Shown: positions 15,704 through 26,248 of the stretch, in pieces
Layout: each line of letters opens with the position of its first letter
Position numbering within the stretch: position 1 is the first letter of the stretch
Source: Macrococcoides bohemicum
Lineage (GTDB): Bacteria > Bacillota > Bacilli > Staphylococcales > Staphylococcaceae
Direction: 5' to 3'
Assembly (NCBI RefSeq): GCF_003259675.1
Contig: NZ_PZJG01000001.1
Location: 1 to 64,000, forward strand
Length of the DNA: 64,000 nucleotides
Program-made: the position numbers and the translations under genes
The notes under the pieces: model-generated
What the model was told of the DNA's origin: nothing
The model's database searches: none
Seen by the model: only the letters and a program-made list of their open reading frames with translations

Positions 15704-15847
15704 ATGTCAACATCACATGATAATAAAAATGAAATGGTAACTGATTTCGACGACGTTGTAGAATTAGGTAAAGAGATGGAGCAAATCTCTGAACAAAATG
15801 CTGAAGCGCGAGAAGAAGGTCAGGAACAAGAGGATGATCCTCAATAA
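15704..15847 (+). CDS. 47-residue acidic protein
   Basis: Begins MSTSHDNKNEMVTDFDDVVE and ends in a Glu/Gln/Asp-rich tail; no hydrophobic segment, predicted helical or disordered. AAAGGA precedes the ATG, the stop is followed by a terminator, and it is spaced 12 bases after the NagB-like gene, so it is likely co-transcribed. Function unknown. Confidence 0.6.
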   Translation: MSTSHDNKNEMVTDFDDVVELGKEMEQISEQNAEAREEGQEQEDDPQ

Positions 15848-15854
15848 GTATTGA

Positions 15855-15887
15855 ACAGTACATAATGATTTATGTACTGTATTTTTA
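15855..15887 (+). terminator. Terminator after acidic protein gene
   Basis: ACAGTACATAA/TTATGTACTGT stem, four-base loop, then ATTTTT. Confidence 0.85.
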
Positions 15888-15902
15888 TGATTAATTAATG
15901 AA

Positions 15903-15916
15903 TGTAAGCGTTATTT
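15903..15916. promoter_or_regulatory. Probable cre (CcpA) site upstream of fumC
   Basis: TGTAAGCGTTATTT matches the cre consensus TGWAARCGYTWNCW at 13 of 14 positions, 42 bases before the fumC start and next to the -10-like TAAAAT. Confidence 0.5.
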
Positions 15917-15957
15917 AATGTAAAATATAAGTATCAATAGATAAGGGGAGATAGTTA

Positions 15958-17343
15958 ATGTCATTTAGAATTGAACATGATACATTTGGAGAAATCGAAG
16001 TACCATCAGATAAATATTGGGGTGCACAAACTGAACGAAGTAAACAAAACTTTCCAGTAGGTAAAGAAAAGATGCCAATCGAAGTCGTTTACGGATTTGC
16101 TCATCTTAAGAAGGCTGCAGCAATTGTCAACAAAGATTTAGGTAAATTATCAGATGAGAAGTCAGATGCTATCGTAAAAGCATGTGATGATGTGTTATCT
16201 GGCCAATTAGATGAACACTTTCCATTAGTTGTATGGCAAACTGGTTCAGGTACCCAAAGTAACATGAACGTTAATGAAGTGGTAGCATATGTTGCAAATA
16301 TGTACTTGAAAGAATCAGGAAGCACAGAATCTGTTCATCCAAATGATGATGTGAATAAATCTCAATCATCGAACGATACTTACCCAACAGCAATGCACGT
16401 GGCACTTTTCCATGAAATCGAAGCGAAATTAATGCCGGCATTAAATACACTTCGCAATACTTTAAAAGAAAAAGAAGATAAGTTTGCTGATATCATTAAG
16501 ATTGGTCGTACGCATTTACAGGATGCAACGCCATTAACTTTAGGACAAGAGATTTCTGGCTGGCGTTATATGCTTGATAAATGTGAAGCATTATTAAACG
16601 TATCTAAAAAAGAATTATTGAATTTAGCAATCGGAGGTACTGCGGTTGGTACTGGAATTAATGCACATCCTGAGTTTGGTGATCGCGTTGCTAAACAGAT
16701 CGGTGTACAAACGGGTTATGATTTCGTATCATCGCCAAATAAATTCCATGCATTAACTGCTCATGATGAAGTGACATTTGTTCATGGTGCATTAAAAGCA
16801 CTTGCTGCAGATTTAATGAAGATTGCTAACGATGTACGCTGGTTATCATCTGGGCCGCGTGCAGGTCTTGGTGAATTATCAATTCCTGAAAATGAACCAG
16901 GTTCATCAATCATGCCAGGTAAAGTAAACCCTACGCAATCTGAAATGTTGACGATGGTCGCTGTTCAGGTAATGGGTAATGACGCTGCAGTTGGTATTGC
17001 AGCAAGTCAAGGTAACTTTGAACTGAATGTATTTAAACCGGTTATTATGTACAACACATTACAATCAATTTATCTTTTAGCAGATGGTATGAATTCATTT
17101 AATGATAACTGTGCGGTTGGTATCGAGCCGATTGAAGAAAATATTCACAATTATTTGAATCAATCATTAATGTTAGTAACGGCATTAAACCCTCACATCG
17201 GTTATGAAAAAGCAGCACATATCGCAAAAACTGCACATAAAGAAGGTTTAACTTTAAAAGAATCAGCAATAAACTCAGGATTCTTAACAGAAGAGCAATT
17301 TGATGAGTGGATTAAACCTGAGGAAATGATTCATCCAAAATAA
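15958..17343 (+). CDS. fumC: Class II fumarate hydratase
   Basis: 461 residues, the usual family length. Reversible hydration of fumarate to malate in the TCA cycle; a homotetramer without iron-sulfur cluster. Signatures: [15 protein letters not shown] (about 98-112), [28 protein letters not shown] and the lyase signature [11 protein letters not shown] (about 318-328). Ribosome site AAGGGGAG. Monocistronic or leading into ppx, which begins 30 bases later without a clear terminator. Confidence 0.96.
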   Translation: MSFRIEHDTFGEIEVPSDKYWGAQTERSKQNFPVGKEKMPIEVVYGFAHLKKAAAIVNKDLGKLSDEKSDAIVKACDDVLSGQLDEHFPLVVWQTGSGTQSNMNVNEVVAYVANMYLKESGSTESVHPNDDVNKSQSSNDTYPTAMHVALFHEIEAKLMPALNTLRNTLKEKEDKFADIIKIGRTHLQDATPLTLGQEISGWRYMLDKCEALLNVSKKELLNLAIGGTAVGTGINAHPEFGDRVAKQIGVQTGYDFVSSPNKFHALTAHDEVTFVHGALKALAADLMKIANDVRWLSSGPRAGLGELSIPENEPGSSIMPGKVNPTQSEMLTMVAVQVMGNDAAVGIAASQGNFELNVFKPVIMYNTLQSIYLLADGMNSFNDNCAVGIEPIEENIHNYLNQSLMLVTALNPHIGYEKAAHIAKTAHKEGLTLKESAINSGFLTEEQFDEWIKPEEMIHPK

Positions 17344-17373
17344 AATGTTTTAATCTGAAAGGGCAGGTCAGTT

Positions 17374-18906
17374 ATGAAAAGACTAGGTTTAGTAGATATT
17401 GGATCAAATACAATCCGTTTAGTTATTTTTGAATACTCAAAAGAAACAGGATTACAGGAATTACAGAACATTAAAACACCTGCACGATTATATCAGTTTT
17501 TAAACAATGAAAAAGTAATGTCAGAACGTGGTATTGAAGTATTATGTGACACGTTAAATAGTTTTCAGAAAGTTGCACAAAAGTTTGATGTCCATGCACT
17601 TTATCCAGTCGCAACTGCAGCTGTACGACAAGCAACAAATATCGAAGAAGTAATCGATAAAGTGAAAGAAAATACAGGCATAGAGATGCGTATTATTTCA
17701 GAAAAAGAAGAAGCATTCTTTGGGTTCTATGCGGTCATCAATACATTAGAATACTCAGATGGTGTAACAGTGGATATCGGTGGAGGTAGTACAGAAGTTA
17801 CATTTTTTGAGGACAAAGAATTAAAATTTTCACATAGCTTTCCTTTCGGTGTCGTAACGCTTCAAAATATGTTTTTTGAAGGTAAGGCACATAACGATAA
17901 AGATGCGATTGAAGCGGCGGCAAAGTTTATTCAGGAACAGCTGAGAAGTCTTCGCTGGCTTGAGAAACGTCGCGTTCCAATTATAGCAATTGGTGGATCA
18001 GCCCGTAATATTGCGAGAATCCATCAGTCATTAACAGAATATCCTATTGCAGGTGTCCATGGCTATGCGATGAAAGAATCGGATCTTGATTTGGTATTTG
18101 ATAACCTTACTGCAGCATCTGAAGATGATTTAGAAGATCTGGATGGATTAAGCAGAGACCGTCAGGATATTATCATCCCTTCATGTGTATTATTTAATAC
18201 ATTATTTGATGAAGTTGAGGCAACTGAATTTATCTTCTCACGTAAAGGGTTACGTGAAGGTGTTATCATGAGCATTCTTGAAGAGGAGTATATATTACCG
18301 TTCGATAAAGACAATGTCTTTAAAGACTCGTTAAAGAACTTAGCAACGGACTATAACATTAACCAGGAAGAAGCAAACCAACGTGTTATGATTGCTGAGA
18401 CGCTTTATTATGAATTAGATAAGTTTGAACTGATTAAAGGTAACAAGCGTGACAAAGCATTTTTAAGAAATGCAGCTTATCTGTATTATTTAGGAAGTTA
18501 CATCGATTCAGATGCCTCAAGTCAACATACGTATTACATTCTTTCAAACTCTAGCTTAAATGGTATTAGTCATAAAAATAGAGTGAAACTTGCATTACTT
18601 GCCAGCTTTAAAAATAAATCGTTACTAAAGTTTTATGAAGAAGAAACGAAATGGTTTAATAGCGAAGAGCGCGAAACAATTCAAATGCTTGGCAGTATAC
18701 TGAAATTCGCTTATGCCTTAAATATAAGTAACACGAACATCGTTCAAGCTTTGTATTTTGAGAAAAAAGAAGAACATTTTGATTTAGTGATTGAGTACTC
18801 AGGAGATGCTATCGCTGAAGAATATCAAGCAGAAAGACAGAAGAAACATATCGAAAAAATAATAAAGTCAAAACTTAATCTCATTTTTACAGAATCTTTA
18901 CAATAG
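17374..18906 (+). CDS. ppx: Ppx/GppA exopolyphosphatase
   Basis: 510 residues. Acetate/sugar-kinase-like ASKHA fold: phosphate loop VDIGSNTIRLVIFE (7-20), second loop VDIGGGSTEVTFF (about 137-149), GGSARNIARIH, and an HD-like C-terminal half (about 310-510) seen in long-form exopolyphosphatases. It hydrolyses terminal phosphates of polyphosphate and possibly pppGpp. It precedes ppk by about 58 bases, so synthesis and breakdown of polyphosphate are encoded together. Confidence 0.9.
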   Translation: MKRLGLVDIGSNTIRLVIFEYSKETGLQELQNIKTPARLYQFLNNEKVMSERGIEVLCDTLNSFQKVAQKFDVHALYPVATAAVRQATNIEEVIDKVKENTGIEMRIISEKEEAFFGFYAVINTLEYSDGVTVDIGGGSTEVTFFEDKELKFSHSFPFGVVTLQNMFFEGKAHNDKDAIEAAAKFIQEQLRSLRWLEKRRVPIIAIGGSARNIARIHQSLTEYPIAGVHGYAMKESDLDLVFDNLTAASEDDLEDLDGLSRDRQDIIIPSCVLFNTLFDEVEATEFIFSRKGLREGVIMSILEEEYILPFDKDNVFKDSLKNLATDYNINQEEANQRVMIAETLYYELDKFELIKGNKRDKAFLRNAAYLYYLGSYIDSDASSQHTYYILSNSSLNGISHKNRVKLALLASFKNKSLLKFYEEETKWFNSEERETIQMLGSILKFAYALNISNTNIVQALYFEKKEEHFDLVIEYSGDAIAEEYQAERQKKHIEKIIKSKLNLIFTESLQ

Positions 18907-18964
18907 TTAGGTATAACTAATTTAGACTGTAAATTAATATACAATAAAAGTGGATGTGACGATA

Positions 18965-21115
18965 ATGGAAAAATTAGATTTAAACAACAAGGCATTTTAT
19001 AACAACAGAGAAGTAAGTTGGGTAGATTTTAACCGTCGTGTAATTGAGGAAGCTTTTGATAAGAAAAATCCACTACTAGAACGTCTTAAATTTTTAGCTA
19101 TTGCAAGTTCAAATGCTGATGAATTTTTTATGGTGCGTATAGGTGGACTTAAAGATCAGGTCGCAATGAACTTTAATGAACCTGAAAATAAAACACAGTT
19201 AACACCAACAGAACAGTTAGTAGTAATTGATGCAGCTAATCGTGAAAACGTTAAATTACAATATGAACAATACAAAGCTTTGATTCAGGAGTTAGAAGTA
19301 TATCAGGTTTTCTTTAAAGCGATTGATGAGTTATCTCCTGAAAACTATGAAATCATTGAACAAAAGTTTAACTTTGAAATTTTACCGACGTTAACGCCAC
19401 TTGGTATCGACGCTTACAGACCTTTTCCTAAATTATCAAACAAGTCATTAAATATATTCGTAGATGTAGAAACAGATGCTGGCGAAAAGAAATCTGCTAT
19501 CGTTCAGATTCCAGCGTTATTAAACCGCATCATTCAGCTTAAAAATGGTGAGCGTACAATCTTCGTATTATTAGAAGATGTTATTAATCATTTCATCGAT
19601 AAGTTATTCTTTGGTTACAAAGTAATTCGTACGTTTACCTTCAGAATTACAAGAAACGCAGATTTAACGATACATGAAGATGGTGCAGAAGATTTATTAA
19701 TTGAAATTGAAAAATTCTTAAAGAAACGTAAAAGTGGTGCTGCTGTTCGTTTAGAAATAGATACACGTCATGACACTTCTATTAACGGTTCATTCTTAAT
19801 GAATGAATTAGAGATTGAAGCACGTGATATCTATAAGTTAGATGGACCACTTGATTTAACGATGTTATTCCAGTTAGCAGGTATGATAGAGAAGCAATAT
19901 CCACAGCTTGCGTTTAAACCGTTTGAAGCGGCACCACCGAAATATTTAAATGGTGGTAACGTTTATGAAGAAGCGCAGAAACACGATATCTTCTTCCATC
20001 ATCCGTATGAGTCATTCCAGCCGATTGTTGACTTCATTAAACAAGCTTCTGAGGACCCTAATACGTTAGCAATTAAACAGACGCTATATCGTGTATCTAG
20101 TGATTCTCCTATCATTGATGCATTGAAGAATGCAGCTGAAGCCGGCAAACAAGTAACAGTACTGGTTGAGTTGAAAGCACGTTTTGATGAGGAGAATAAT
20201 GTGCACTGGGCGCGTATGCTTGAAGAAGCGGGATGTCATGTAATTTATGGTATGACACACTTAAAAACGCACTCTAAAATCACTTTAGTCGTGAAAAAAG
20301 AAGGCGACGAAGTAGTGCCATTTGTCCATTTAGGTACAGGTAACTACAACGATAAGACTGCTAAAATCTATACTGATATGGGTATTATCACAACGAATAA
20401 AGAAATTGGTCAGGATGCGATGAATTTCTTTAACTATTTAAGTGGTTATTCAGAAAAACCAACATATAAGAAATTACATGTGGCACCTTTTGAAATTCGC
20501 GATGAATTCGTTGAACATATCAATCAGGAAATTGATTGTCATAAAGAATTTGGTAATGGATTAATTATTGCCAAGATGAATTCATTAACTGATAAGACAG
20601 TTATCAAGAAATTATATGAAGCAAGTCAGGCTGGCGTAAAAGTTAAGCTCATCATCCGTGGTATTTGCTGTTTACGTCCAGGTATCCCAGGTATTAGTGA
20701 AAATATTCGTGTAATTAGTATTGTTGGACGATTCCTTGAGCATTCAAGAATTTATTACTTCTATCATAACGGGGAAGAAAAGATGTATCTATCTTCTGCA
20801 GATATGATGACACGTAACATGATTAAACGTGTTGAAATTTTATTCCCAATTTTAGATCCAAAGATTGTGAACGAACTAAAAGAAATTTTAGATCTTCAGC
20901 TTAATGATAACCAAAAAGCACGTGAGCAGGATGCAAGTGGGGTATATCATTATGTACGTAATGAACAGAATGCTGTAAATTCACAGGAAGAACTTGTGAA
21001 TCAGGCAGAAATTTATAAACGTACCTTGGTGAAACCTAAAGTTACTGAGCCTCAGCCAGTAATGAGTAAACGTGCTAGATTACTAGGATTTGTCAGAGAT
21101 CGTTTAAAGAAATAA
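18965..21115 (+). CDS. ppk: Polyphosphate kinase 1
   Basis: 716 residues, typical PPK1 length. ATP-dependent reversible synthesis of polyphosphate. N-terminal and head domains, then two phospholipase-D-like catalytic domains: [13 protein letters not shown] carries the phosphorylated His, and [12 protein letters not shown] the second HxR motif; [18 protein letters not shown] is the core signature. The ATG at 18965 follows GGATGTG with good spacing; a GTG at 18950 is possible. Second gene after ppx. Confidence 0.94.
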   Translation: MEKLDLNNKAFYNNREVSWVDFNRRVIEEAFDKKNPLLERLKFLAIASSNADEFFMVRIGGLKDQVAMNFNEPENKTQLTPTEQLVVIDAANRENVKLQYEQYKALIQELEVYQVFFKAIDELSPENYEIIEQKFNFEILPTLTPLGIDAYRPFPKLSNKSLNIFVDVETDAGEKKSAIVQIPALLNRIIQLKNGERTIFVLLEDVINHFIDKLFFGYKVIRTFTFRITRNADLTIHEDGAEDLLIEIEKFLKKRKSGAAVRLEIDTRHDTSINGSFLMNELEIEARDIYKLDGPLDLTMLFQLAGMIEKQYPQLAFKPFEAAPPKYLNGGNVYEEAQKHDIFFHHPYESFQPIVDFIKQASEDPNTLAIKQTLYRVSSDSPIIDALKNAAEAGKQVTVLVELKARFDEENNVHWARMLEEAGCHVIYGMTHLKTHSKITLVVKKEGDEVVPFVHLGTGNYNDKTAKIYTDMGIITTNKEIGQDAMNFFNYLSGYSEKPTYKKLHVAPFEIRDEFVEHINQEIDCHKEFGNGLIIAKMNSLTDKTVIKKLYEASQAGVKVKLIIRGICCLRPGIPGISENIRVISIVGRFLEHSRIYYFYHNGEEKMYLSSADMMTRNMIKRVEILFPILDPKIVNELKEILDLQLNDNQKAREQDASGVYHYVRNEQNAVNSQEELVNQAEIYKRTLVKPKVTEPQPVMSKRARLLGFVRDRLKK

Positions 21116-21125
21116 GAAAAAAAGC

Positions 21126-21167
21126 GAGCCATTTCGTATGATTTCATACGAAATGGCTCATTTTTTA
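21126..21167. terminator. Bidirectional terminator
   Basis: Fifteen-bp stem GAGCCATTTCGTATG with its complement, T-runs on both strands; separates convergent ppk and nitroreductase genes. Confidence 0.93.
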
Positions 21168-21191
21168 TTTTACATTGATATTTAGGATGAT

Positions 21192-21803
21192 TTAAACAAA
21201 CTTCGTAACACTATTAATATTGCGACGCTCACTTGTTCTAGGCTCTTTTAACGTTTTACCGATAGTAATAATCAGTGCAGGTACATATCTTTCATCGATA
21301 TTAAACGCTTCTTGAATACCGGTACGATTAAATCCGCCAATTGCACATGTCCCTAAATCATTAAGCGTTGCAAAATTCATCACCTGCATTGCCGGAAATG
21401 CAGAGTTCATAATTGCTGCCTCATATGCATATGCTTCATTGTGATAGACACCGTTTACTTGACCGGCAATCGTATCTTTAATTTCCTGAGTCATCGTACC
21501 TGCTTCAATGGCAGGGTCAAATACTGTATCGATATTTTTATTCGCTTCTTTATCACCTAATATTATAATCGTTGCACTTGAATCTTTCACTTGTGCCTGG
21601 TTATATGCAAGCGGTAATAACTTTGATTTTGCTTCATCGCTATGCACAACAAGAAATTCCCAATGTTGCAGATTCCATGCTGAAGGAGCCTGATTAGCAG
21701 CTTCTAATATTTCAAGCAGTGCTTCTTCTGACATTTTATATTCAGGGTCATAAACTTTGACCGCTTTACGTGTTAATAACTTATTCTGTATTGCATTTTC
21801 CAT
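21192..21803 (-). CDS. Nitroreductase family protein
   Basis: 203 residues, FMN-binding nitroreductase fold: LTRKAVKVYDPEYKMSEE (start), AANQAPSAWNLQHWEFLVV (FMN contact), and GTCAIGGFNRTGIQEAF near 151-167. Such enzymes reduce quinones or nitro compounds using NAD(P)H. The natural substrate is unknown. AGGAGGTG ribosome site; monocistronic. Confidence 0.85.
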   Translation of the reverse strand: MENAIQNKLLTRKAVKVYDPEYKMSEEALLEILEAANQAPSAWNLQHWEFLVVHSDEAKSKLLPLAYNQAQVKDSSATIIILGDKEANKNIDTVFDPAIEAGTMTQEIKDTIAGQVNGVYHNEAYAYEAAIMNSAFPAMQVMNFATLNDLGTCAIGGFNRTGIQEAFNIDERYVPALIITIGKTLKEPRTSERRNINSVTKFV

Positions 21804-21882
21804 GATGCACCTCCTAAAAATAAATAAAGATTTATACGATTATTATCATATAAATCTTTAATATATTATGCAATTGAACTGC

Positions 21883-22701
21883 TTAATCAAGTATTGCAGT
21901 AATCTTTTCCTGAGTAAGTGGATGGATAAATTCCAGCTTATAACTTTCAAGCGCAAGCTGTCGCAAGTTAGAATCACTGTACAGTGGATCGCCAAGAACA
22001 GGGTAACCAATTGCAGCCAGATGTACACGAATTTGATGTGTACGACCAGTTTCTAATGTCAATTCAACTTCTGCGATACCATCGCCTAAAGCTTTTGAAT
22101 CAACAATATGTGTTACTGCGCGATCACCTGTTTGTGAAACACGACGTTTATTTGGATGAAACTTATCTTTACCGATTGGTAGATCGATTGTTTGATTCTT
22201 AAGTGGAAGATGACTTTTAACTTTGGCACGATATGTGCGTGTGATTTCTCGTTCTTCAAGCATACGGTCGAGTATCTTTTTGATGAAAGGATTTTTTGCG
22301 ACAAGTAGCAATCCTACTGTTTCCTGATCGAGACGGTGTACCGGTTCTACGTAATCTGAGTCTAACGTATAGATGGCGTGGTTGAGCAGAGTATTAGATT
22401 CTGCCATATCATTAGGATGCGTTTTAACACCTTTAGGTTTTACAAGGATTGCTAAATGTTCATCTTCATATTTTACTTCACAAAGACGATAACTTGATTT
22501 ATACGCACTTTTTTCTTCTGCAATCGGTAAGTATAACTGGTCACCTTCAGAAAGTTTGCTTCTTAATGTAGCAGGTTCATTATTTATTGTTATTTCCTTT
22601 GACATTCTGAATTCATGCATCGGCTTTTTAGGTATGTGTAAAGCTTTTAACATTTCTTCGATTGTTAAAGTATCCCATTCATTTGTAATATTTATAATCA
22701 T
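21883..22701 (-). CDS. RluA/RluD-family pseudouridine synthase
   Basis: 272 residues. VEPVHRLDQETVGLLLVAK carries the catalytic aspartate (Asp125) and the HRLD motif; GRTHQIRVHLAAIGYPVLGDPLY is the second family signature. The N-terminal 60 residues have an S4-like outline (LRSKLSEGDQLYLP). It isomerises uridine in rRNA or tRNA; which position cannot be inferred. Starts 120 bases upstream of the divergent GNAT-nitrilase gene. Confidence 0.9.
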   Translation of the reverse strand: MIINITNEWDTLTIEEMLKALHIPKKPMHEFRMSKEITINNEPATLRSKLSEGDQLYLPIAEEKSAYKSSYRLCEVKYEDEHLAILVKPKGVKTHPNDMAESNTLLNHAIYTLDSDYVEPVHRLDQETVGLLLVAKNPFIKKILDRMLEEREITRTYRAKVKSHLPLKNQTIDLPIGKDKFHPNKRRVSQTGDRAVTHIVDSKALGDGIAEVELTLETGRTHQIRVHLAAIGYPVLGDPLYSDSNLRQLALESYKLEFIHPLTQEKITAILD

Positions 22702-22824
22702 AATTTTTCTCCTAAATCGTATTTAAGTCGTATAATAATAGGGTAATATTTAATATTATATTAAAATTTATATAAATCATCATTCGCTTATATACTATTA
22801 TAGATGAATTAAAGGAGAATTTAC

Positions 22825-24366
22825 ATGACTGAAGAAATTAATTTAGAGAAATTTAATAAATCGATTGAAGCAAGACAAATGACGTTTGATGATATAGATG
22901 AAATTATTGCACTACAAAAAATATGTTTCCCAGGTATGGAACCGTGGGAAAGAGCACATTTAGAATCACATCTAAATCTGTTTCCGCGTGGGCAGATGGT
23001 TATCGAATATGAAGAGAAAATTATCGGATCTTGCTCAAGTTTAATCATCAACTTTGATGAATATGATGATAAACATACTTGGAATGACATTACGGATTCG
23101 GGTTATATTACAAATCATAATGATAATGGACATAACTTATATGGCATTGAAGTGATGGTTCATCCAGATTATCGTGGCATGCGTGTTGGACAACGTTTAT
23201 ATGAAGCACGCCGTGAAATCGCTTATGAGCTTAACTTAAAATCAATCATTATCGGTGGACGTATTCCGAATTATCATCAATATCAGGATGAATTGACTCC
23301 ACGTGAATATGTCAATGACGTAATGAAACGTAAGATTAAGGATCCAGTACTTACATTCCAGTTTATGAACGGGTTTACATTGATGCGTATTAATCCGAAC
23401 TATTTAAAAGACGATGTGAAAAGTAGTAAGTATGCAACATTAATGGAGTGGAACAACCCTGATTTCGTTGCTAAATCTAACTTACATTTCAGAACAAGTT
23501 ATCCGGTACGAATCTGTACAGTTAACTACATGATGCGTAAAATCGATTCATTTGAGGAGTTTGCGAACCAAATTGAATATTTCGTTGATGTGGCATATGA
23601 TGCTGGCAGTGACTTTGTTGTCTTTCCTGAATTGTTAACGACACAACTGATGAGTTTTGATGAGAAGAAAAATCCAGCAGAATCAATCCGTCAGTTAACA
23701 AAATATACAGAACAATATATTGAAATGTTCAATGACTTTGCGATGCGCTATAATATAAATATTATTGGTGGCAGTCACTTTGTTGAAGAAAATGATGATA
23801 TTTATAATATTTCTTACTTATTCAGACGTGACGGATCAATAGAAAAGCAATATAAAATTCATGTTACACCAAATGAACGCAGATGGTGGGGTATTTCACC
23901 TGGTAAGAAGGTTGAAGTATTCGATACAGATTGCGGGAAAATAGCAATTCAAATCTGTTACGATAGTGAGTTCCCGGAGATGGCACGTATTGCAACTGAG
24001 AAAGGTGCTAAAATAATTTTCACACCATTCTCAACTGAAGACAGACAAAGTTATCTGCGCGTGAAATATTGTTCAATGGCACGTGCGATTGAAAACCAAA
24101 TCTATACTGTTACGAGTGGTACATGTGGTAACTTGCCACAAACTGAAAATATGGATATCCAGTACTCTGCATCAGGTATCTATACACCAAGTGACTTTGG
24201 ATTTGCACGTGACGGTATCGTCGGTGAAACTGGTGAAAATGACGAGATGGTTATGATCGGTGATGTTGACCTTGAAGTATTACGTCGAGGTCGAGAAGAC
24301 GGTACTGTCCGTCAATTACGTGATAGAAGACATGATTTATACCGCGTTGAATACAGACGTGACTAA
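22825..24366 (+). CDS. GNAT acetyltransferase / carbon-nitrogen hydrolase fusion (YhcX-like)
   Basis: 513 residues, the same length as B. subtilis YhcX. Residues about 15-200 are a GNAT domain (EVMVHPDYRGMRVGQRLYEARR is the acetyl-CoA loop); about 225-490 is a nitrilase-superfamily hydrolase with the triad Glu269 (FPELLTTQL), Lys344 (KIHVTPN) and Cys378 (IQICYDSEFPE). A two-step acylation/deacylation or amide hydrolysis is implied, substrate unknown. AAAGGAG ribosome site. It sits 20 bases upstream of the sensor kinase, the same order as yhcX-yhcY-yhcZ in Bacillus. Confidence 0.9.
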   Translation: MTEEINLEKFNKSIEARQMTFDDIDEIIALQKICFPGMEPWERAHLESHLNLFPRGQMVIEYEEKIIGSCSSLIINFDEYDDKHTWNDITDSGYITNHNDNGHNLYGIEVMVHPDYRGMRVGQRLYEARREIAYELNLKSIIIGGRIPNYHQYQDELTPREYVNDVMKRKIKDPVLTFQFMNGFTLMRINPNYLKDDVKSSKYATLMEWNNPDFVAKSNLHFRTSYPVRICTVNYMMRKIDSFEEFANQIEYFVDVAYDAGSDFVVFPELLTTQLMSFDEKKNPAESIRQLTKYTEQYIEMFNDFAMRYNINIIGGSHFVEENDDIYNISYLFRRDGSIEKQYKIHVTPNERRWWGISPGKKVEVFDTDCGKIAIQICYDSEFPEMARIATEKGAKIIFTPFSTEDRQSYLRVKYCSMARAIENQIYTVTSGTCGNLPQTENMDIQYSASGIYTPSDFGFARDGIVGETGENDEMVMIGDVDLEVLRRGREDGTVRQLRDRRHDLYRVEYRRD

Positions 24367-24386
24367 TATAAAAGAATGGTGTGCTT

Positions 24387-25520
24387 ATGAAGAATAGTAC
24401 GTTACTTTTAAAAGAAATTGCTGAATTTTTAAATGAAGAAACAGAAGTATATTCTATGATGAATGGTGCCCTTGACCGATTGGTTAAGGGGACCAATTTT
24501 TCTACTGGATGGATATTCTTTATCGATGAAGACGGAACACATACGCTTGCATCTGAATATGGATTGCCGGATGCTTTACTCATGGATGATTGTCGTTATA
24601 TGACAGAAGGACCGTGCTGGTGTGTCTCGCGTTATCATCAGAAGAAGTTAACAAAAGCAAGCAATATTATTACGTGTTCACGTATCGTAAAGGCGAATAA
24701 GCAATATAGTGATAAGACCGGTGATATAACACATCATGCAACAGTGCCACTACAATCAGGTGATGAAAGATTTGGATTGTTAAACGTTGCGACGCCGAAC
24801 ACCAAAATTTATTCAGAAGAAGATCTCGCTTTATTAGAATCCATCGCCTTCCAGATTGGGAGCGCGATTAAACGCATCTATCTTACTGAGAAAGCACGAG
24901 AGACTGCATTACAGGAAGAAAGAAATAGACTGGCTCGTGATTTGCATGACTCAGTTAATCAGATGTTATTTTCATTAAAGCTCACTGCGCACGCAGCAGG
25001 GACAATGAGTAAGGACGAGAAATCTATTCAGGCATTTCAGATGATAGAGTCAACCAGCCAGGATGCTGTCAATGAAATGCGCGCATTAATCTGGCAGTTG
25101 AAACCGGTGGGATTGGAACAAGGCCTGGTTGAAGCAATAAAGAATTATGCTGAAGTGTTAGGTTTAAATGTAACGATTAAAGTATCTGGTCTACTCAATC
25201 TGGAAAGTAAAGTAGAGCATACAATCTTTAGAATTATTCAGGAAGCAATGAATAACGTTAAGAAACATGCCCAAACAGATGCAGTATCCATTCATTTATC
25301 ACAGCAAAGCGAACAGTTTATAATGAAGATAGAAGATAAAGGTAAAGGATTTAAAGTAAGTTCAGCTAAAGCGTTACCGACTCATGGTCTAAAGAATATA
25401 CTGCAACGCAGCAATGAGATAGGCGCAGAAGTTAATATGAAAAGCGAAGAAAATGTCGGAACAATGATAGAACTTTTTTATCCGAAAGGACAACAACATG
25501 AAAATAATAATCGTAGATGA
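24387..25520 (+). CDS. airS: Redox-type sensor histidine kinase, AirS/YhcY-like
   Basis: 377 residues, no membrane helix, so cytoplasmic. A GAF domain (about 20-165) contains four cysteines, Cys69, Cys77, Cys79 and Cys97 (DDCRY, GPCWCVS, ITCSRI), consistent with the [2Fe-2S] cluster reported for S. aureus AirS. A HisKA_3 dimerisation segment follows, with His187 in [13 protein letters not shown], then an HATPase domain (about 260-370, [11 protein letters not shown]). ATG 24387 is preferred to GTG 24381. Its end overlaps airR by 23 bases. Confidence 0.85.
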   Translation: MKNSTLLLKEIAEFLNEETEVYSMMNGALDRLVKGTNFSTGWIFFIDEDGTHTLASEYGLPDALLMDDCRYMTEGPCWCVSRYHQKKLTKASNIITCSRIVKANKQYSDKTGDITHHATVPLQSGDERFGLLNVATPNTKIYSEEDLALLESIAFQIGSAIKRIYLTEKARETALQEERNRLARDLHDSVNQMLFSLKLTAHAAGTMSKDEKSIQAFQMIESTSQDAVNEMRALIWQLKPVGLEQGLVEAIKNYAEVLGLNVTIKVSGLLNLESKVEHTIFRIIQEAMNNVKKHAQTDAVSIHLSQQSEQFIMKIEDKGKGFKVSSAKALPTHGLKNILQRSNEIGAEVNMKSEENVGTMIELFYPKGQQHENNNRR

Positions 25521-26121
25521 TCATCATATTGTGAGACAAGGATTACAATTTTTATTATCAACAGAAGCAGACTTTGACGTTGTTGCTGATTTCAGCGATG
25601 GCAGTGAAGTTGTGTCATATCTTAAAGAACATGATAAGCCGGCGTTAATTATTATGGACCTTGTAATGCCTAACATGGACGGCATAGAAACAACTAAAGC
25701 CATAAAAAGCAGCTATCCCGAAGTGAAAGTGCTTGTATTATCAAGTTTTGTTGATGAAGAACATGTAATGGGTGTGATAGATGCAGGAGCAGATGGATAT
25801 GAAATGAAGGACAGTGAACCTGATGTGTTGATTCACACGATTAAACAAGTGCTAGCTGGCGCTCAGGCGTTTCATCCGAGTGTAGAAGCATATAAAGAAT
25901 CCGGGCTGAATTTGCCGCATATAAAGAATCCATTATCAAAGCGAGAACTGGAAGTATTAGCCGAAATGTCGAAAGGCTTAACCAATAAAGAGATAGCAGA
26001 GCAGTTATTTGTATCAGAGAAGACAGTCAAGACGCATGTTAGTCATATCTTTGCAAAGCTTGAAGTGAAAGATCGCACGCAGGCTTCGATGTATGGTGCG
26101 AAGTATAATTTGTATAAGTAG
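25498..26121 (+). CDS. airR: NarL-family response regulator, AirR/YhcZ-like
   Basis: 207 residues. Receiver domain with phosphoacceptor Asp54 ([12 protein letters not shown]) and acidic pair Asp7/Asp8; LuxR-type helix-turn-helix at about 144-195 ([25 protein letters not shown]). It overlaps the kinase gene by 23 bases, so the two are coupled. In S. aureus this pair links oxygen or redox state to metabolism and virulence genes. Confidence 0.88.
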   Translation: MKIIIVDDHHIVRQGLQFLLSTEADFDVVADFSDGSEVVSYLKEHDKPALIIMDLVMPNMDGIETTKAIKSSYPEVKVLVLSSFVDEEHVMGVIDAGADGYEMKDSEPDVLIHTIKQVLAGAQAFHPSVEAYKESGLNLPHIKNPLSKRELEVLAEMSKGLTNKEIAEQLFVSEKTVKTHVSHIFAKLEVKDRTQASMYGAKYNLYK

Positions 26122-26161
26122 GTATGCTTGGGGCTAGATTGTTTTCTGAATCGATGTCGAT

Positions 26162-26190
26162 GTGTCCAATAAAGGTGAGATATTGGACAC
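26162..26190. repeat. Hairpin after airR
   Basis: GTGTCCAATA and TATTGGACAC arms around a nine-base loop; no T-run. It may stabilise the 3' end of airR mRNA. Confidence 0.5.
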
Positions 26191-26203
26191 GTTTAACATC
26201 ATC

Positions 26204-26248
26204 AAAAAATCCAGCACGATGATAATCTTCATAGTGCTGGATTTCTTT
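26204..26248. terminator. Bidirectional terminator
   Basis: AAATCCAGCAC/GTGCTGGATTT stem with T-rich flanks on both strands, between airR and a convergent acetyltransferase. Confidence 0.8.
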
